A program made the translations under genes and the position numbers. Under the pieces are notes generated by a model that was given only the letters and a program-made list of their open reading frames with translations, made no database searches and was not told where the DNA came from. From NCBI GenBank assembly GCA_947487895.1, contig CANKYF010000004.1, positions 1 to 64,000 on the forward strand: 64,000 bases of DNA, written 5' to 3'. Positions 36,011 through 44,494 of this stretch are shown here, piece after piece (position 1 is the stretch's first letter; every line of letters starts with the position of its first letter). The stretch comes from an uncultured Flavobacteriaceae bacterium (GTDB lineage Bacteria > Bacteroidota > Bacteroidia > Flavobacteriales > Flavobacteriaceae).

Positions 36011-36045
36011 TTGTCTAGACAACAAAAAATATCCTTTTAGGTTTG
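36011..36045 (+). promoter_or_regulatory. Possible ftsE promoter with a 12-bp palindrome
   Basis: TTG at 36011, a 24-base gap and TAGGTTTG at 36038-36045 approximate the Bacteroidota promoter. The TTG is part of a perfect palindrome TTGTCTAGACAA (36011-36022) that could be an operator. The spacing is one base over the usual range, so this is tentative. Confidence 0.4.
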
Positions 36046-36092
36046 TTATGTTAAACATTAACTTTAAACTTGTAATCTCAAAGCTTTTCTAT

Positions 36093-36776
36093 ATGTCGAA
36101 TCCAATTTTACAACTAAAAGAAGCCTCTATTTATCAAAAAGATAGTTTGGTGTTATCTAGCGTTAATGTTGAAATTAACAAAGGGGAATTTGTATATTTA
36201 ATTGGAAAAACAGGAACAGGAAAAAGTAGTTTTATGAAAACACTTTATGGTGATTTACCATTAAAAGAAGGTGAAGGCAGTATTGTTGATTATGATTTAA
36301 AACACCTGAAAGAGAAAGACATTCCTTTTTTAAGACGAAAATTAGGAGTTGTTTTTCAAGATTTTAAATTACTAATAGATAGGACTGTTAACGACAACCT
36401 ACTTTTTGTTTTAAAAGCTACAGGTTGGAAAGATAAAGATAAAATGAATACCCGTGCGGAAGAAGTTTTAGATAAAGTTGGTATGAAAACCAAAGGGTTT
36501 AAATTTCCTCATGAGCTTTCTGGTGGAGAGCAACAGCGTATTGCTATTGCCAGAGCTTTACTAAACGACCCTGAACTAATTCTTGCTGATGAACCTACCG
36601 GGAATCTAGACCCTCAAACCAGTATTGAAGTTATGAAGGTATTACAAGATATTAATAAAAATGGCAATACTATTTTAATGGCTACCCATGATTATGCTTT
36701 GCTTTTAAAATACCCTAGTAAGACTTTAAAATGTGATGATAGTCAGGTTTATGAGGTGGTGCAGAAACAACGTTAG
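36093..36776 (+). CDS. ftsE: Cell-division ABC transporter ATP-binding protein FtsE
   Basis: A 227-residue ATPase: Walker [12 protein letters not shown]-loop [12 protein letters not shown], signature [20 protein letters not shown] and Walker [13 protein letters not shown]. The DFKLL Q-loop and overall length match FtsE, which with FtsX controls cell-wall hydrolases at the septum. I start it at ATG 36093 ([12 protein letters not shown]); the open frame extends 32 codons further up but those residues are not FtsE-like. No ftsX is adjacent, as usual in flavobacteria. Its stop overlaps the convergent glycosyltransferase by four bases. Confidence 0.9.
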   Translation: MSNPILQLKEASIYQKDSLVLSSVNVEINKGEFVYLIGKTGTGKSSFMKTLYGDLPLKEGEGSIVDYDLKHLKEKDIPFLRRKLGVVFQDFKLLIDRTVNDNLLFVLKATGWKDKDKMNTRAEEVLDKVGMKTKGFKFPHELSGGEQQRIAIARALLNDPELILADEPTGNLDPQTSIEVMKVLQDINKNGNTILMATHDYALLLKYPSKTLKCDDSQVYEVVQKQR

Positions 36777-37882
36777 CTTAACATAGTTTCTATTAAGATT
36801 TTGGCTACGTTTTTAGCTTTATAAGTTTTTAATATATTTTGCCTTTCTTGTGTTAAAAGAAATTCTTTTTCGAACATTCTTTTTACTGCTCTTTTATATT
36901 CTTCTTTGGTTTGAACTACTTCACAAATTTTTAAAACATCTGGTGCATCTATCATATTTGTATTTATTATACAATGCCTTCCTTTAAACAAAGCATTAAA
37001 TACCTTTAATTTAGTTCCTGATTTCTGAAAAGAATATAAAGTATTTATTTGTGCTTCTTTTATTAAAGAATCTAATTGTTCATTGTTATCTATTATCTGA
37101 AAAGAAATATTATTATGTTTATTAATTTCATTGATAATCTTGGGGACTCGAGTTGAGCTTGCTATAATTAAGCATTCATTTAAATCTTTAAATACATCAA
37201 TAATAAACAAAGCAGACTTTATATTATCTGCAATTGATAGATCACCATGATATAAAGCATATTTACCAAAGCCATTTTTACTTAAAACCTTGTCAACCCC
37301 CTGAAAAACAGGTAAATAAAATACATTACTCTTAAAATGTTCATTAAAATAGTTGAATTCAAAATTAGAAATAGTATAAAGAAAATCAGCTTTATTCAAA
37401 ACACTTTCATAATACTTAAGTTTATAACCATCAATTAAAAACGCTAACTTTCTAAGTAATTTTTTTTCACTTTTAAATAATCCCCAACTATAATGATGTT
37501 CTATATTATGACATCTTACTGCTGTTATTTGATTAAAAACATGTTTTTTTAAAACTCCTGTGGTTCTAATAGATTCAAATAAAATAGGTGCTTTTCTTTT
37601 TTTTAAATTCTGTATCAAATCTGAAGAAATTCTTGATGCTACCGAAAAAGGTAAAAAAGATAAGTGCTTTAACAAAGAGGTTTCTTTCTTATATAAAACT
37701 AAACTTTCACAAAGAGGCTTTAAACCTGAAATATCATTTCTACTATCATAAAAGTAATGTAAGTGCACTTTAACATTTAATTCATGTAATGCTTTAATTT
37801 TATAAAAGACATCAATAACTCCTCCAAAATCTGGCGGGTAAGGATTACTAAAGGCAATAATTTGTATTTCTTTTTTGCTCAT
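36773..37882 (-). CDS. Glycosyltransferase (GT-B fold, family uncertain)
   Basis: A 369-residue GT-B-type protein. The N-terminal half starts with IIAFSNPYPPDFGGVIDVFY, typical of GT4/GT1 enzymes, and the C-terminal half has the donor-site region (GKYALYHGDLSIADNIKSAL, GTKLKVFNALFKGRHCIINT), with weaker conservation than classical GT4. Flavobacterial relatives act in surface polysaccharide assembly. It is divergent from the GT2 gene 81 bases away, and its own gene lies at the edge of a glycan region. Donor and acceptor are not evident. Confidence 0.75.
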   Translation of the reverse strand: MSKKEIQIIAFSNPYPPDFGGVIDVFYKIKALHELNVKVHLHYFYDSRNDISGLKPLCESLVLYKKETSLLKHLSFLPFSVASRISSDLIQNLKKRKAPILFESIRTTGVLKKHVFNQITAVRCHNIEHHYSWGLFKSEKKLLRKLAFLIDGYKLKYYESVLNKADFLYTISNFEFNYFNEHFKSNVFYLPVFQGVDKVLSKNGFGKYALYHGDLSIADNIKSALFIIDVFKDLNECLIIASSTRVPKIINEINKHNNISFQIIDNNEQLDSLIKEAQINTLYSFQKSGTKLKVFNALFKGRHCIINTNMIDAPDVLKICEVVQTKEEYKRAVKRMFEKEFLLTQERQNILKTYKAKNVAKILIETMLS

Positions 37883-37963
37883 TGCTACAAATCTAAAGGT
37901 TTAGAACCAACAAGTATTAAAAATAATTTTAAAAAATGCTATTTTTACTCCAAACAAAAATTA

Positions 37964-38872
37964 ATGTTTCCATTTTTCTCTGTTGTTATCCCGCTTTTTA
38001 ATAAAGAAAAATATATCAGAAATACTCTAAACAGTGTATTAAATCAAACTTTCACAAACTTTGAAATTATTATTGTAAATGATGGATCTACAGATGATAG
38101 CTTAAATAAAATTAAAGTTTTTAATGATCAAAGAATAAAAATTATTCATCAGGAAAATTTAGGCTTATCTAACGCAAGAAATGCTGGGATAAAAAAAGCA
38201 AAAGCCAAATACATAGCTTTTTTAGATGCTGATGATTTATGGACTAATGACTTCCTTGAATGCTGTTATGACTTAATAAAAACCTTTAAAAACTCCTATG
38301 CTTTTGCAACAAACTTTAAGTCTTTCAGTGAACAGAAAAAGCCAACCTTTAAAATAAGTAACACTAAATATAACAATACCTTAATTACAGATTATCTTAG
38401 CTTAGAAAAAAACATTTATGCATCTAGCTCACTAGTTTGTAATATATCGGTTTTTAAATCTATTGGTTTTTTTAATGATAAAGTAAATTATGGAGAAGAG
38501 GAAGATTTTGCTATACGATGCTTCTTAAAATATGACTTGGCCTACTGTAATGATGTTAAAGTTTATAGGCTTGATGGCATACAAAATCAACTAACTGCAC
38601 CAAATAAAAACAGTTCTAGAGTTATTCCAGACTATGACGTTTATTTAAAAAACAACACTAACCCTAACTTAAAAAAATATATTGATTTTATACATTACAA
38701 GCTTGTTATTCTCTATAAGATGGAACTAAATTATGAGTTAGTAAATTTTTACAAAAAGAAAATTAATGTATCAAATCTGTCTTTTGTTAAAAAGGTGAAA
38801 TTTTATTTACCTATAAGAGTATTTTATTTTTTAAAGATTATCTATTTATGGTTCTCAAGAAAGTTTTCCTAA
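37964..38872 (+). CDS. GT2 family glycosyltransferase
   Basis: A 302-residue GT-A enzyme. Family-2 signatures are clear: FFSVVIPLFNKEKYIRNTLN, IIIVNDGSTDDS and FLDADDLW (the D-x-D metal site). I use the ATG at 37964; the open frame reaches back to 37862, but the extra 34 residues are not conserved and would overlap the divergent neighbour's start. Likely adds a sugar to a surface glycan. Its 3' end overlaps the convergent GT4 gene by 18 bases. Confidence 0.88.
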   Translation: MFPFFSVVIPLFNKEKYIRNTLNSVLNQTFTNFEIIIVNDGSTDDSLNKIKVFNDQRIKIIHQENLGLSNARNAGIKKAKAKYIAFLDADDLWTNDFLECCYDLIKTFKNSYAFATNFKSFSEQKKPTFKISNTKYNNTLITDYLSLEKNIYASSSLVCNISVFKSIGFFNDKVNYGEEEDFAIRCFLKYDLAYCNDVKVYRLDGIQNQLTAPNKNSSRVIPDYDVYLKNNTNPNLKKYIDFIHYKLVILYKMELNYELVNFYKKKINVSNLSFVKKVKFYLPIRVFYFLKIIYLWFSRKFS

Positions 38873-39958
38873 TTCTAATCCTTCAATATATTCTAACCAA
38901 TCTTCTTTTATTGAACTCATTGAAAAATGGGCAATACTCTTTAAAGAATTTTTTTTACACAAACTATAAAGTTCGTAATTATTAATCATTTCATTTAGAG
39001 CATTTATTAATCCATCTAAATCCTGATCTTTAACCAATAAACCATTTTCTCTGTGAGCAATAATTTCTGAAGGACCTGATTTACAATTAAATGAGATTAC
39101 TGGTGTTTCACAGGCTAAAGATTCGATCAAAACTCTGGGAAAACCTTCATTTATACTTGTTAAAACAGTAAATTTCGCATTCTTTAAATAGTTAAATGGA
39201 TTTTCTACAAATGGTATAAGTTTTACATGATTTTGTAATTTCAAATCATTTATAATTGTTTTAAGTATTTCTCTCTGAGAACCATTTCCCAAAATATAAA
39301 GCTTAATATCTATACTAGGCAAAATTGATTTTGAGTAAGCCACTAACAATTTATCAAACTGTTTTACAGGTTCTAATCTACCCATAGCAATTATATAAGT
39401 ATCGCTAATATTGAATTCTTTCTTAAGCTTACTCCTTATATCTTCAATAGAAACTGGACTATAAATAGTAGATACATTAGAAAGTTTGAGTGTAGTTTCA
39501 ATATGTCTTTTTATTTCGAAAGAGACTGTGTTATTACCTAAATACATCTTATAAAAGAACTTTGATATTTTTTTAGGGTTTGGGAAATACCAATCTAAAT
39601 TGAAACTCCTAACCATATTAATCATATTTTCTTTTCTAAAAACTAAAACATTTAAAATTAACTCTCGAACCAATGAATCTTTAATTCTAAAATCAAGAAT
39701 TAAATGAAATCTATGTTTTTTTAACTGTTTTTTTACTTGCCAATACCTATAAAGCTTATTTTTTATTGATCCATATGTTTTTTTATTAGCTCCAATATTA
39801 ATAAGTTCTCCTTCAAAAGGGTAAACTATATCATTAAATATGGTAATAAAAAAAACGCTATGCCCTAATTCTGATAAGATTTTAGACAATAAACCCGCTG
39901 ATCGTTCAGCTCCGCCATTATTTAGCCTTTCAATTAGTATGCAGATTTTTAAAGGCAT
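38855..39958 (-). CDS. GT4 family glycosyltransferase
   Basis: A 367-residue retaining GT-B enzyme: N-terminal ICILIERLNNGGAERSAGLL, then AMGRLEPVKQFDKLLVAYSK and the EGFPRVLIESLACETPVISF region with the E-x7-E motif. It is the last gene of a leftward run (flippase 2, flippase 1, EptA-like, this gene) with gaps of 8 bases or less between its last three members, so one operon is likely. Probably builds the outer glycan of the lipopolysaccharide or a capsule-like polymer. Confidence 0.9.
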   Translation of the reverse strand: MPLKICILIERLNNGGAERSAGLLSKILSELGHSVFFITIFNDIVYPFEGELINIGANKKTYGSIKNKLYRYWQVKKQLKKHRFHLILDFRIKDSLVRELILNVLVFRKENMINMVRSFNLDWYFPNPKKISKFFYKMYLGNNTVSFEIKRHIETTLKLSNVSTIYSPVSIEDIRSKLKKEFNISDTYIIAMGRLEPVKQFDKLLVAYSKSILPSIDIKLYILGNGSQREILKTIINDLKLQNHVKLIPFVENPFNYLKNAKFTVLTSINEGFPRVLIESLACETPVISFNCKSGPSEIIAHRENGLLVKDQDLDGLINALNEMINNYELYSLCKKNSLKSIAHFSMSSIKEDWLEYIEGLELGKLS

Positions 39959-39966
39959 AAACTACT

Positions 39967-41520
39967 TTAGTGTTTTAAAATTAAACTATCGTAAAAGTAT
40001 CTAGGTTTACTTTCAAAGTTATTATTAAAAATACTTTTACTTTTTTTCAATGAGTTACTCTCAATACCCATCAAATGGGTAAGGCTAAAAGGAAAATCAT
40101 CTAGAACGTATGGACTGTTTGTATTAATACTAAAATCATCAGGTTTTTCAAAATCTGAAGTCATATATAACAAAAATGGAATTTCATACATTGAAGAACT
40201 GACCTTGTCTTCAAAATGTCCAAAAAAGTCTTTGGTATCATAAACTTCTTCTCCATGATCTGAAAAATATACTACTGCTCCTTTTTTATTTGAGGCTTGA
40301 ACTTTTTTTATAATTTCAGATACAATAAAATCATTGTATAAAATAGCGTTATCATAACTATCAATTATATTGTTTTTTTTAGTATTTTCTTTAGAATTAA
40401 ATTTATTAAAATTTGACGGATAGCGCTTACTATAATCATAATGCGTTCCTATTAAATGTACAAAAACTACTTGCTTTTCTCTTAAAGCTAACTTCTCATC
40501 TATCATAGGAAAGAGTACTTGATCAAAAAAGGTTTTATGTCTAAAATCATTATAACTTAAAAAAATACTTTCATCTGCTCCGGATGCTATTTTAGCAACT
40601 ATGTTATCATTAAGGCCTACTGGTCTTTGATTTGATAACCAATATGTTTTATATCCAGATTTTTTTATGTAATCGATTAAAAATTCGTTTTTGTCCTCAA
40701 ATGTAAATGTAAACGCATCAAAAATCGATGCTGTAGTATAAACATGAGAACTAACAACATCATTATATATAATTAAAGAATCTGCCTGTATATTTAAGTT
40801 AGGTGTTGTTTTTCTTTTATAGCCATAAATCCCCATGTGATTTCGGGAAGTGGACTCTCCTATTACAACTACAATCACTTCATTATTTGTACTAACATCT
40901 ACATTAATATTTAAATCTCTCTTTTCAAAATCATTAAATACCTTCATTTGCTCTTTATACTGTACATATGATTTAATAGCGACCCAAGGAAAGTTCCACT
41001 TAGTTAATTGCGCAAATTTCAATAATATTATAATTATGAGAATAAGAAAAAGTTTTATAGAAGCTTCCTTAGCTTTAATTTTTTCTTCTCTAAAAATCTT
41101 TTTTGAAAAAAAATTTAAAGTTGGTAAGAAAAAAAAGATTAACCAAATGAGGTTGTTTTTAAAATAAATTGAACTAAACTCTTTTATCTCTTGAAGGTTT
41201 GTGTTTAAAACAACATGAATGTATGCCGCATTAATTCTACTTTGAAATAAAACATAAAGACCTGTTTCTAAAAATAAAATCGTGTAAAATAAAACTAAAA
41301 TTAAAATAGAAATTCTACGACCTATTTTGGAATAAGCCAATAAATCTATTACTAATAAAGTTAGTATAGAGAATAAAACATTTTCTAGAAAATTTAAACC
41401 GGACGAAAAGCTAATTTCCTGTAATAATAATTCTAAGGATATCGCTAAAAAAAGAGGATATCCTATCAGGATTAAAATTCGTTTTAAATCAAGTCTATGA
41501 AATATTTTAGCCCTTAACAT
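39967..41520 (-). CDS. Phosphoethanolamine transferase-like (EptA family) membrane sulfatase-fold protein
   Basis: A 517-residue protein with five N-terminal spans (to about residue 175) and a C-terminal sulfatase-like domain. VVVVIGESTSRNHMGIYGYK holds the Thr nucleophile region, and FSDHGEEVYDTKDFFGHFED and VFVHLIGTHYDYSKRYPSNF are the metal-binding and substrate motifs of EptA/CptA enzymes. These add phosphoethanolamine to lipid A or core sugars, which alters charge and polymyxin sensitivity. It is sandwiched in the glycosyltransferase/flippase operon and overlaps the flippase gene by seven bases. Confidence 0.88.
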   Translation of the reverse strand: MLRAKIFHRLDLKRILILIGYPLFLAISLELLLQEISFSSGLNFLENVLFSILTLLVIDLLAYSKIGRRISILILVLFYTILFLETGLYVLFQSRINAAYIHVVLNTNLQEIKEFSSIYFKNNLIWLIFFFLPTLNFFSKKIFREEKIKAKEASIKLFLILIIIILLKFAQLTKWNFPWVAIKSYVQYKEQMKVFNDFEKRDLNINVDVSTNNEVIVVVIGESTSRNHMGIYGYKRKTTPNLNIQADSLIIYNDVVSSHVYTTASIFDAFTFTFEDKNEFLIDYIKKSGYKTYWLSNQRPVGLNDNIVAKIASGADESIFLSYNDFRHKTFFDQVLFPMIDEKLALREKQVVFVHLIGTHYDYSKRYPSNFNKFNSKENTKKNNIIDSYDNAILYNDFIVSEIIKKVQASNKKGAVVYFSDHGEEVYDTKDFFGHFEDKVSSSMYEIPFLLYMTSDFEKPDDFSINTNSPYVLDDFPFSLTHLMGIESNSLKKSKSIFNNNFESKPRYFYDSLILKH

Positions 41521-42800
41521 TTTAATTGAGATTTAAAATAATTGTGCACAAACAGAATTACTATAATTAAATAAATAGTATAACTTAATGTATAGGCTTT
41601 TACTACTCCATTTATCCCATACATGTCTATAAACAAATAGCTAAATATTAAATAAAGTAAATTTAAAGAACCATTACATATTATATAGGCTTTCACCATT
41701 CTTTTGGCATGAAACTGCTTAACCAGTGCTATTGCCAAAACACTTATAAAATCGCCAATTAGTTGCCATAAAAACAAGTTAGAAGTAGGTAAAAAATCTT
41801 GATTTAACAAAAGATTTAAAATAAAAAATCGTAAAAAATATATTGTAGTAAGACCAACCAATAGCATTGGTATGGTTAACAAATAGAATCCTTTTAATTC
41901 ATTTTTAAAGACTATTAAATTATTCGTTTTTGATAACCTTGGTAATAAATAAAATGATGTAAGACTAATAAAAAACATTAAATAAAAGTTAGATATTCTT
42001 GTCATAGCCTCCCAGTAGCCGGCATCATTAGCTCCCAACTTGTTAATTATTAAACCTCTAATTAGTAAGATTGTTACAGAAACAATTACCATTGAATAAA
42101 TAGACATAAGAAAATATGCACTCATATCCTTTACCACTCTAAATGAAAAAAGTTTAAATTCAAATAAACTAAAAATTAAGCTTCGCTCTTTTCCTAAGAC
42201 AAACAGGTTAATTATAAAAACTAAAAACGCTGCACAAATGTTACCTAATAGCCCACCAACTAAACCAAATTTAATTATTAAGACTACAGAAACCAATAAA
42301 TTAATGATGCTTAGAATAGAATTAACTATCACCATCTTTTTGTAGTTTTCAAGTCCATTAAGAATATAAATAATAAGTAAATTAAAAGACCAAATAGGCA
42401 AACCAACTCCTATTATCTTTAAAACATATCCATAAGTTTCTGTTTGAAATAAATAATTACTAAAGTAAGCTGAAAAAAACCACAAACATATTCCTATGAT
42501 ACAAGAAAACAATAAACTCAATTGAAAAATTGTTGCAGATATTCTTCTTATTTTAGGTTTATTTTTTTCATTTTCAGAAATATACTTAATAATTCCATTT
42601 TTATAACCTAATGCAGTAAAACTAGAACTTGTATCGTAAAGATTTTTAAGATTTCCCAATAACGCTAATCCAGAAGGACCTAAATAAATTGCTATAATTT
42701 TAGAGATAGTCGCCCCAGTTATTATCTTCACTAATACTAATATTGCATTATAATATGATGCTTTTAATAAGCGTATAGGAGTAGATAGTTTATACTTCAT
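41514..42800 (-). CDS. O-antigen flippase (Wzx-type), copy 1
   Basis: A 428-residue multispan protein with about twelve hydrophobic helices and the MATE/MOP-flippase pattern; conserved NDAGYWEAMTRISNFYLMFF near residue 260 is shared with copy 2. Such proteins move undecaprenyl-linked oligosaccharides to the periplasmic face. It overlaps the EptA-like gene by seven bases and lies 36 bases after copy 2. Only two glycosyltransferases flank it closely and I see no Wzy polymerase, so the product is likely a short oligosaccharide. Confidence 0.88.
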   Translation of the reverse strand: MKYKLSTPIRLLKASYYNAILVLVKIITGATISKIIAIYLGPSGLALLGNLKNLYDTSSSFTALGYKNGIIKYISENEKNKPKIRRISATIFQLSLLFSCIIGICLWFFSAYFSNYLFQTETYGYVLKIIGVGLPIWSFNLLIIYILNGLENYKKMVIVNSILSIINLLVSVVLIIKFGLVGGLLGNICAAFLVFIINLFVLGKERSLIFSLFEFKLFSFRVVKDMSAYFLMSIYSMVIVSVTILLIRGLIINKLGANDAGYWEAMTRISNFYLMFFISLTSFYLLPRLSKTNNLIVFKNELKGFYLLTIPMLLVGLTTIYFLRFFILNLLLNQDFLPTSNLFLWQLIGDFISVLAIALVKQFHAKRMVKAYIICNGSLNLLYLIFSYLFIDMYGINGVVKAYTLSYTIYLIIVILFVHNYFKSQLKC

Positions 42801-42836
42801 GTACTAAAACTTAACAATATACAAGTTGAAATTATT

Positions 42837-44132
42837 CTATTTTTTACTCGAAGAAAAAAGCGAACTCCAAAAAATAGATAAAATAATAATGTAATATACT
42901 AAATAGCTAACAAAGTGAGCAAAAACAGCGCCTTTAACACCATCAAAATAGTTTATAAAATAAATACTACTATAATAGAGTATAAAAATTAATAATGCTT
43001 CTGTAACAATATAGTGCCAAAACATCTTTTTTGCTACAAACTGAAATGCTATTACCATAGAGTGTACTTTGATAAAGTCTCCCAAAACTTGCCATAAAAA
43101 CAAATCTTCAACTGGTTTAAACTCTTCAGAAAAAACGGCTAAGACTATAAATGACTTCAGAAAATAAATTAATAATAAGCCAATGGTTAAAAATGGAATA
43201 ACTGTTTTGTAAAAAGCTAAAACTTCTTTTTTAAATTCTATTTTGCTTTTAATTTCAGAAAATCTTGGTAATATATAAAGCGTCATTAAAGAAGTAACAA
43301 ACATTAAATAATACTTAGATATTCTTAACATAGCTTCCCAATAACCCGCATCTTTATAACCTATATTATCAATTATGTAAGTTCTTATTGCAATAGCTAC
43401 TAAAGGCAGTATGACAGCTGAAAATAAAGCCATTGAAGAGTAAGGTGCTAACTTTTTAAGTAAACTTAAACTGAATCTATGCGCTTTTATTAAAGGCACT
43501 AAACTCCTCCTATTGGTAATCCCTACTAAAGTTATTAAAAATATTAAAGATTCTGCTATCGCTACAGAAATTAAAGCACCTTTAAGTTCTTCTTGATAAA
43601 TTAAAAGTAAAGCAACAGAAACACTTAAAATTTGCCCAATAATATTAATAATTATGAGAATTTTATACTTTGCAAACCCGTTCATTATAGAAAATGTGAA
43701 CATGTTTAGAGCATAAAATGGAAGTACAATTGCAAATACTTTAATGGCTAAAGTATAATTATTATAACTAGGGAATATGATATCTTTAATGGCTTCAGCA
43801 TTAAAATAACACATTGCGGAAACTATAATAGTTGCAATAAAACCAGCGTAAAAGACAGTAGAAATAGTTTTACTTAATTCTGTAACATCTTCTCTAAACT
43901 TTGAAATATACCTTACTGCTCCCTTGTAAGACCCCAAAATAGAAACATTCTGTAGAGAACTTACAAAATTTTGAAAGTTACCTATTAATGCCATTCCCTC
44001 GGCACCAATAAAAACAGCTATAGCTTTTGATGTTAATAAGCCTGCAATTATTCTGGTTATAACAGAAACAATTTGTAATGACGCTACATTAACTAAAACG
44101 TGTTTATTTATATAATCAATTAACTTTTTCAA
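42837..44132 (-). CDS. O-antigen flippase (Wzx-type), copy 2
   Basis: A 431-residue paralogue of the adjacent flippase: same size, span pattern and the motif KDAGYWEAMLRISKYYLMFV. The first codon is a TTG at 44132 (MKKLIDYINK); no in-frame ATG is nearby upstream, so I keep it. Two tandem paralogues in one operon suggest transport of two related lipid-linked glycans or one duplicated function, which sequence alone cannot decide. Confidence 0.85.
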   Translation of the reverse strand: MKKLIDYINKHVLVNVASLQIVSVITRIIAGLLTSKAIAVFIGAEGMALIGNFQNFVSSLQNVSILGSYKGAVRYISKFREDVTELSKTISTVFYAGFIATIIVSAMCYFNAEAIKDIIFPSYNNYTLAIKVFAIVLPFYALNMFTFSIMNGFAKYKILIIINIIGQILSVSVALLLIYQEELKGALISVAIAESLIFLITLVGITNRRSLVPLIKAHRFSLSLLKKLAPYSSMALFSAVILPLVAIAIRTYIIDNIGYKDAGYWEAMLRISKYYLMFVTSLMTLYILPRFSEIKSKIEFKKEVLAFYKTVIPFLTIGLLLIYFLKSFIVLAVFSEEFKPVEDLFLWQVLGDFIKVHSMVIAFQFVAKKMFWHYIVTEALLIFILYYSSIYFINYFDGVKGAVFAHFVSYLVYYIIILSIFWSSLFSSSKK

Positions 44133-44260
44133 TTGATATTATTTTTCCCTTTCTTGATAATAGCATAAGTAGGTGTAAACGGGAACACCAAAGATACAAA
44201 ATCAATATACGTCTAAACTTACGTAATTGGTTTTTATAGATGAAGTGTTATACATTATCT

Positions 44261-44494
44261 TTATGATGTCTTTTTCAGCAAATAATAAAGGTTAATACAA
44301 AATATTGCTGTATTGGTAACTATTATGGGTTTTGAAGTAGGTTCTAAAAAAAACCCATAGATAATAAAGAATAAACACCCAAGTGAATTTATTAAACGTA
44401 ATTTCACTACAGATTTCATTAAAAAAGAAAACAGAACGGTAGCCATAGCTATATAGCCCACCCATTCTGTTATTGATATACCTAAAAAATCCAC
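44261..44494 (-). CDS. Small YgjV-like inner-membrane protein
   Basis: A 77-residue protein with three hydrophobic stretches (about residues 9-25, 33-50 and 55-71). GYIAMATVLFSFLMKSVVKL and LINSLGCLFFIIYGFFL resemble the YgjV/CBU_0592 group of small membrane proteins. Its GTG start shares one base with the TAG stop of typA (TAGTG), so its translation is likely coupled to TypA. Function unknown. Confidence 0.6.
   Translation of the reverse strand: MDFLGISITEWVGYIAMATVLFSFLMKSVVKLRLINSLGCLFFIIYGFFLEPTSKPIIVTNTAIFCINLYYLLKKTS

Noticed and set aside
36773-44132. A complete O-antigen cluster with polymerase
   Set aside because: No Wzy-like polymerase, chain-length regulator or sugar-nucleotide genes lie in the window; only part of a glycan pathway is shown.
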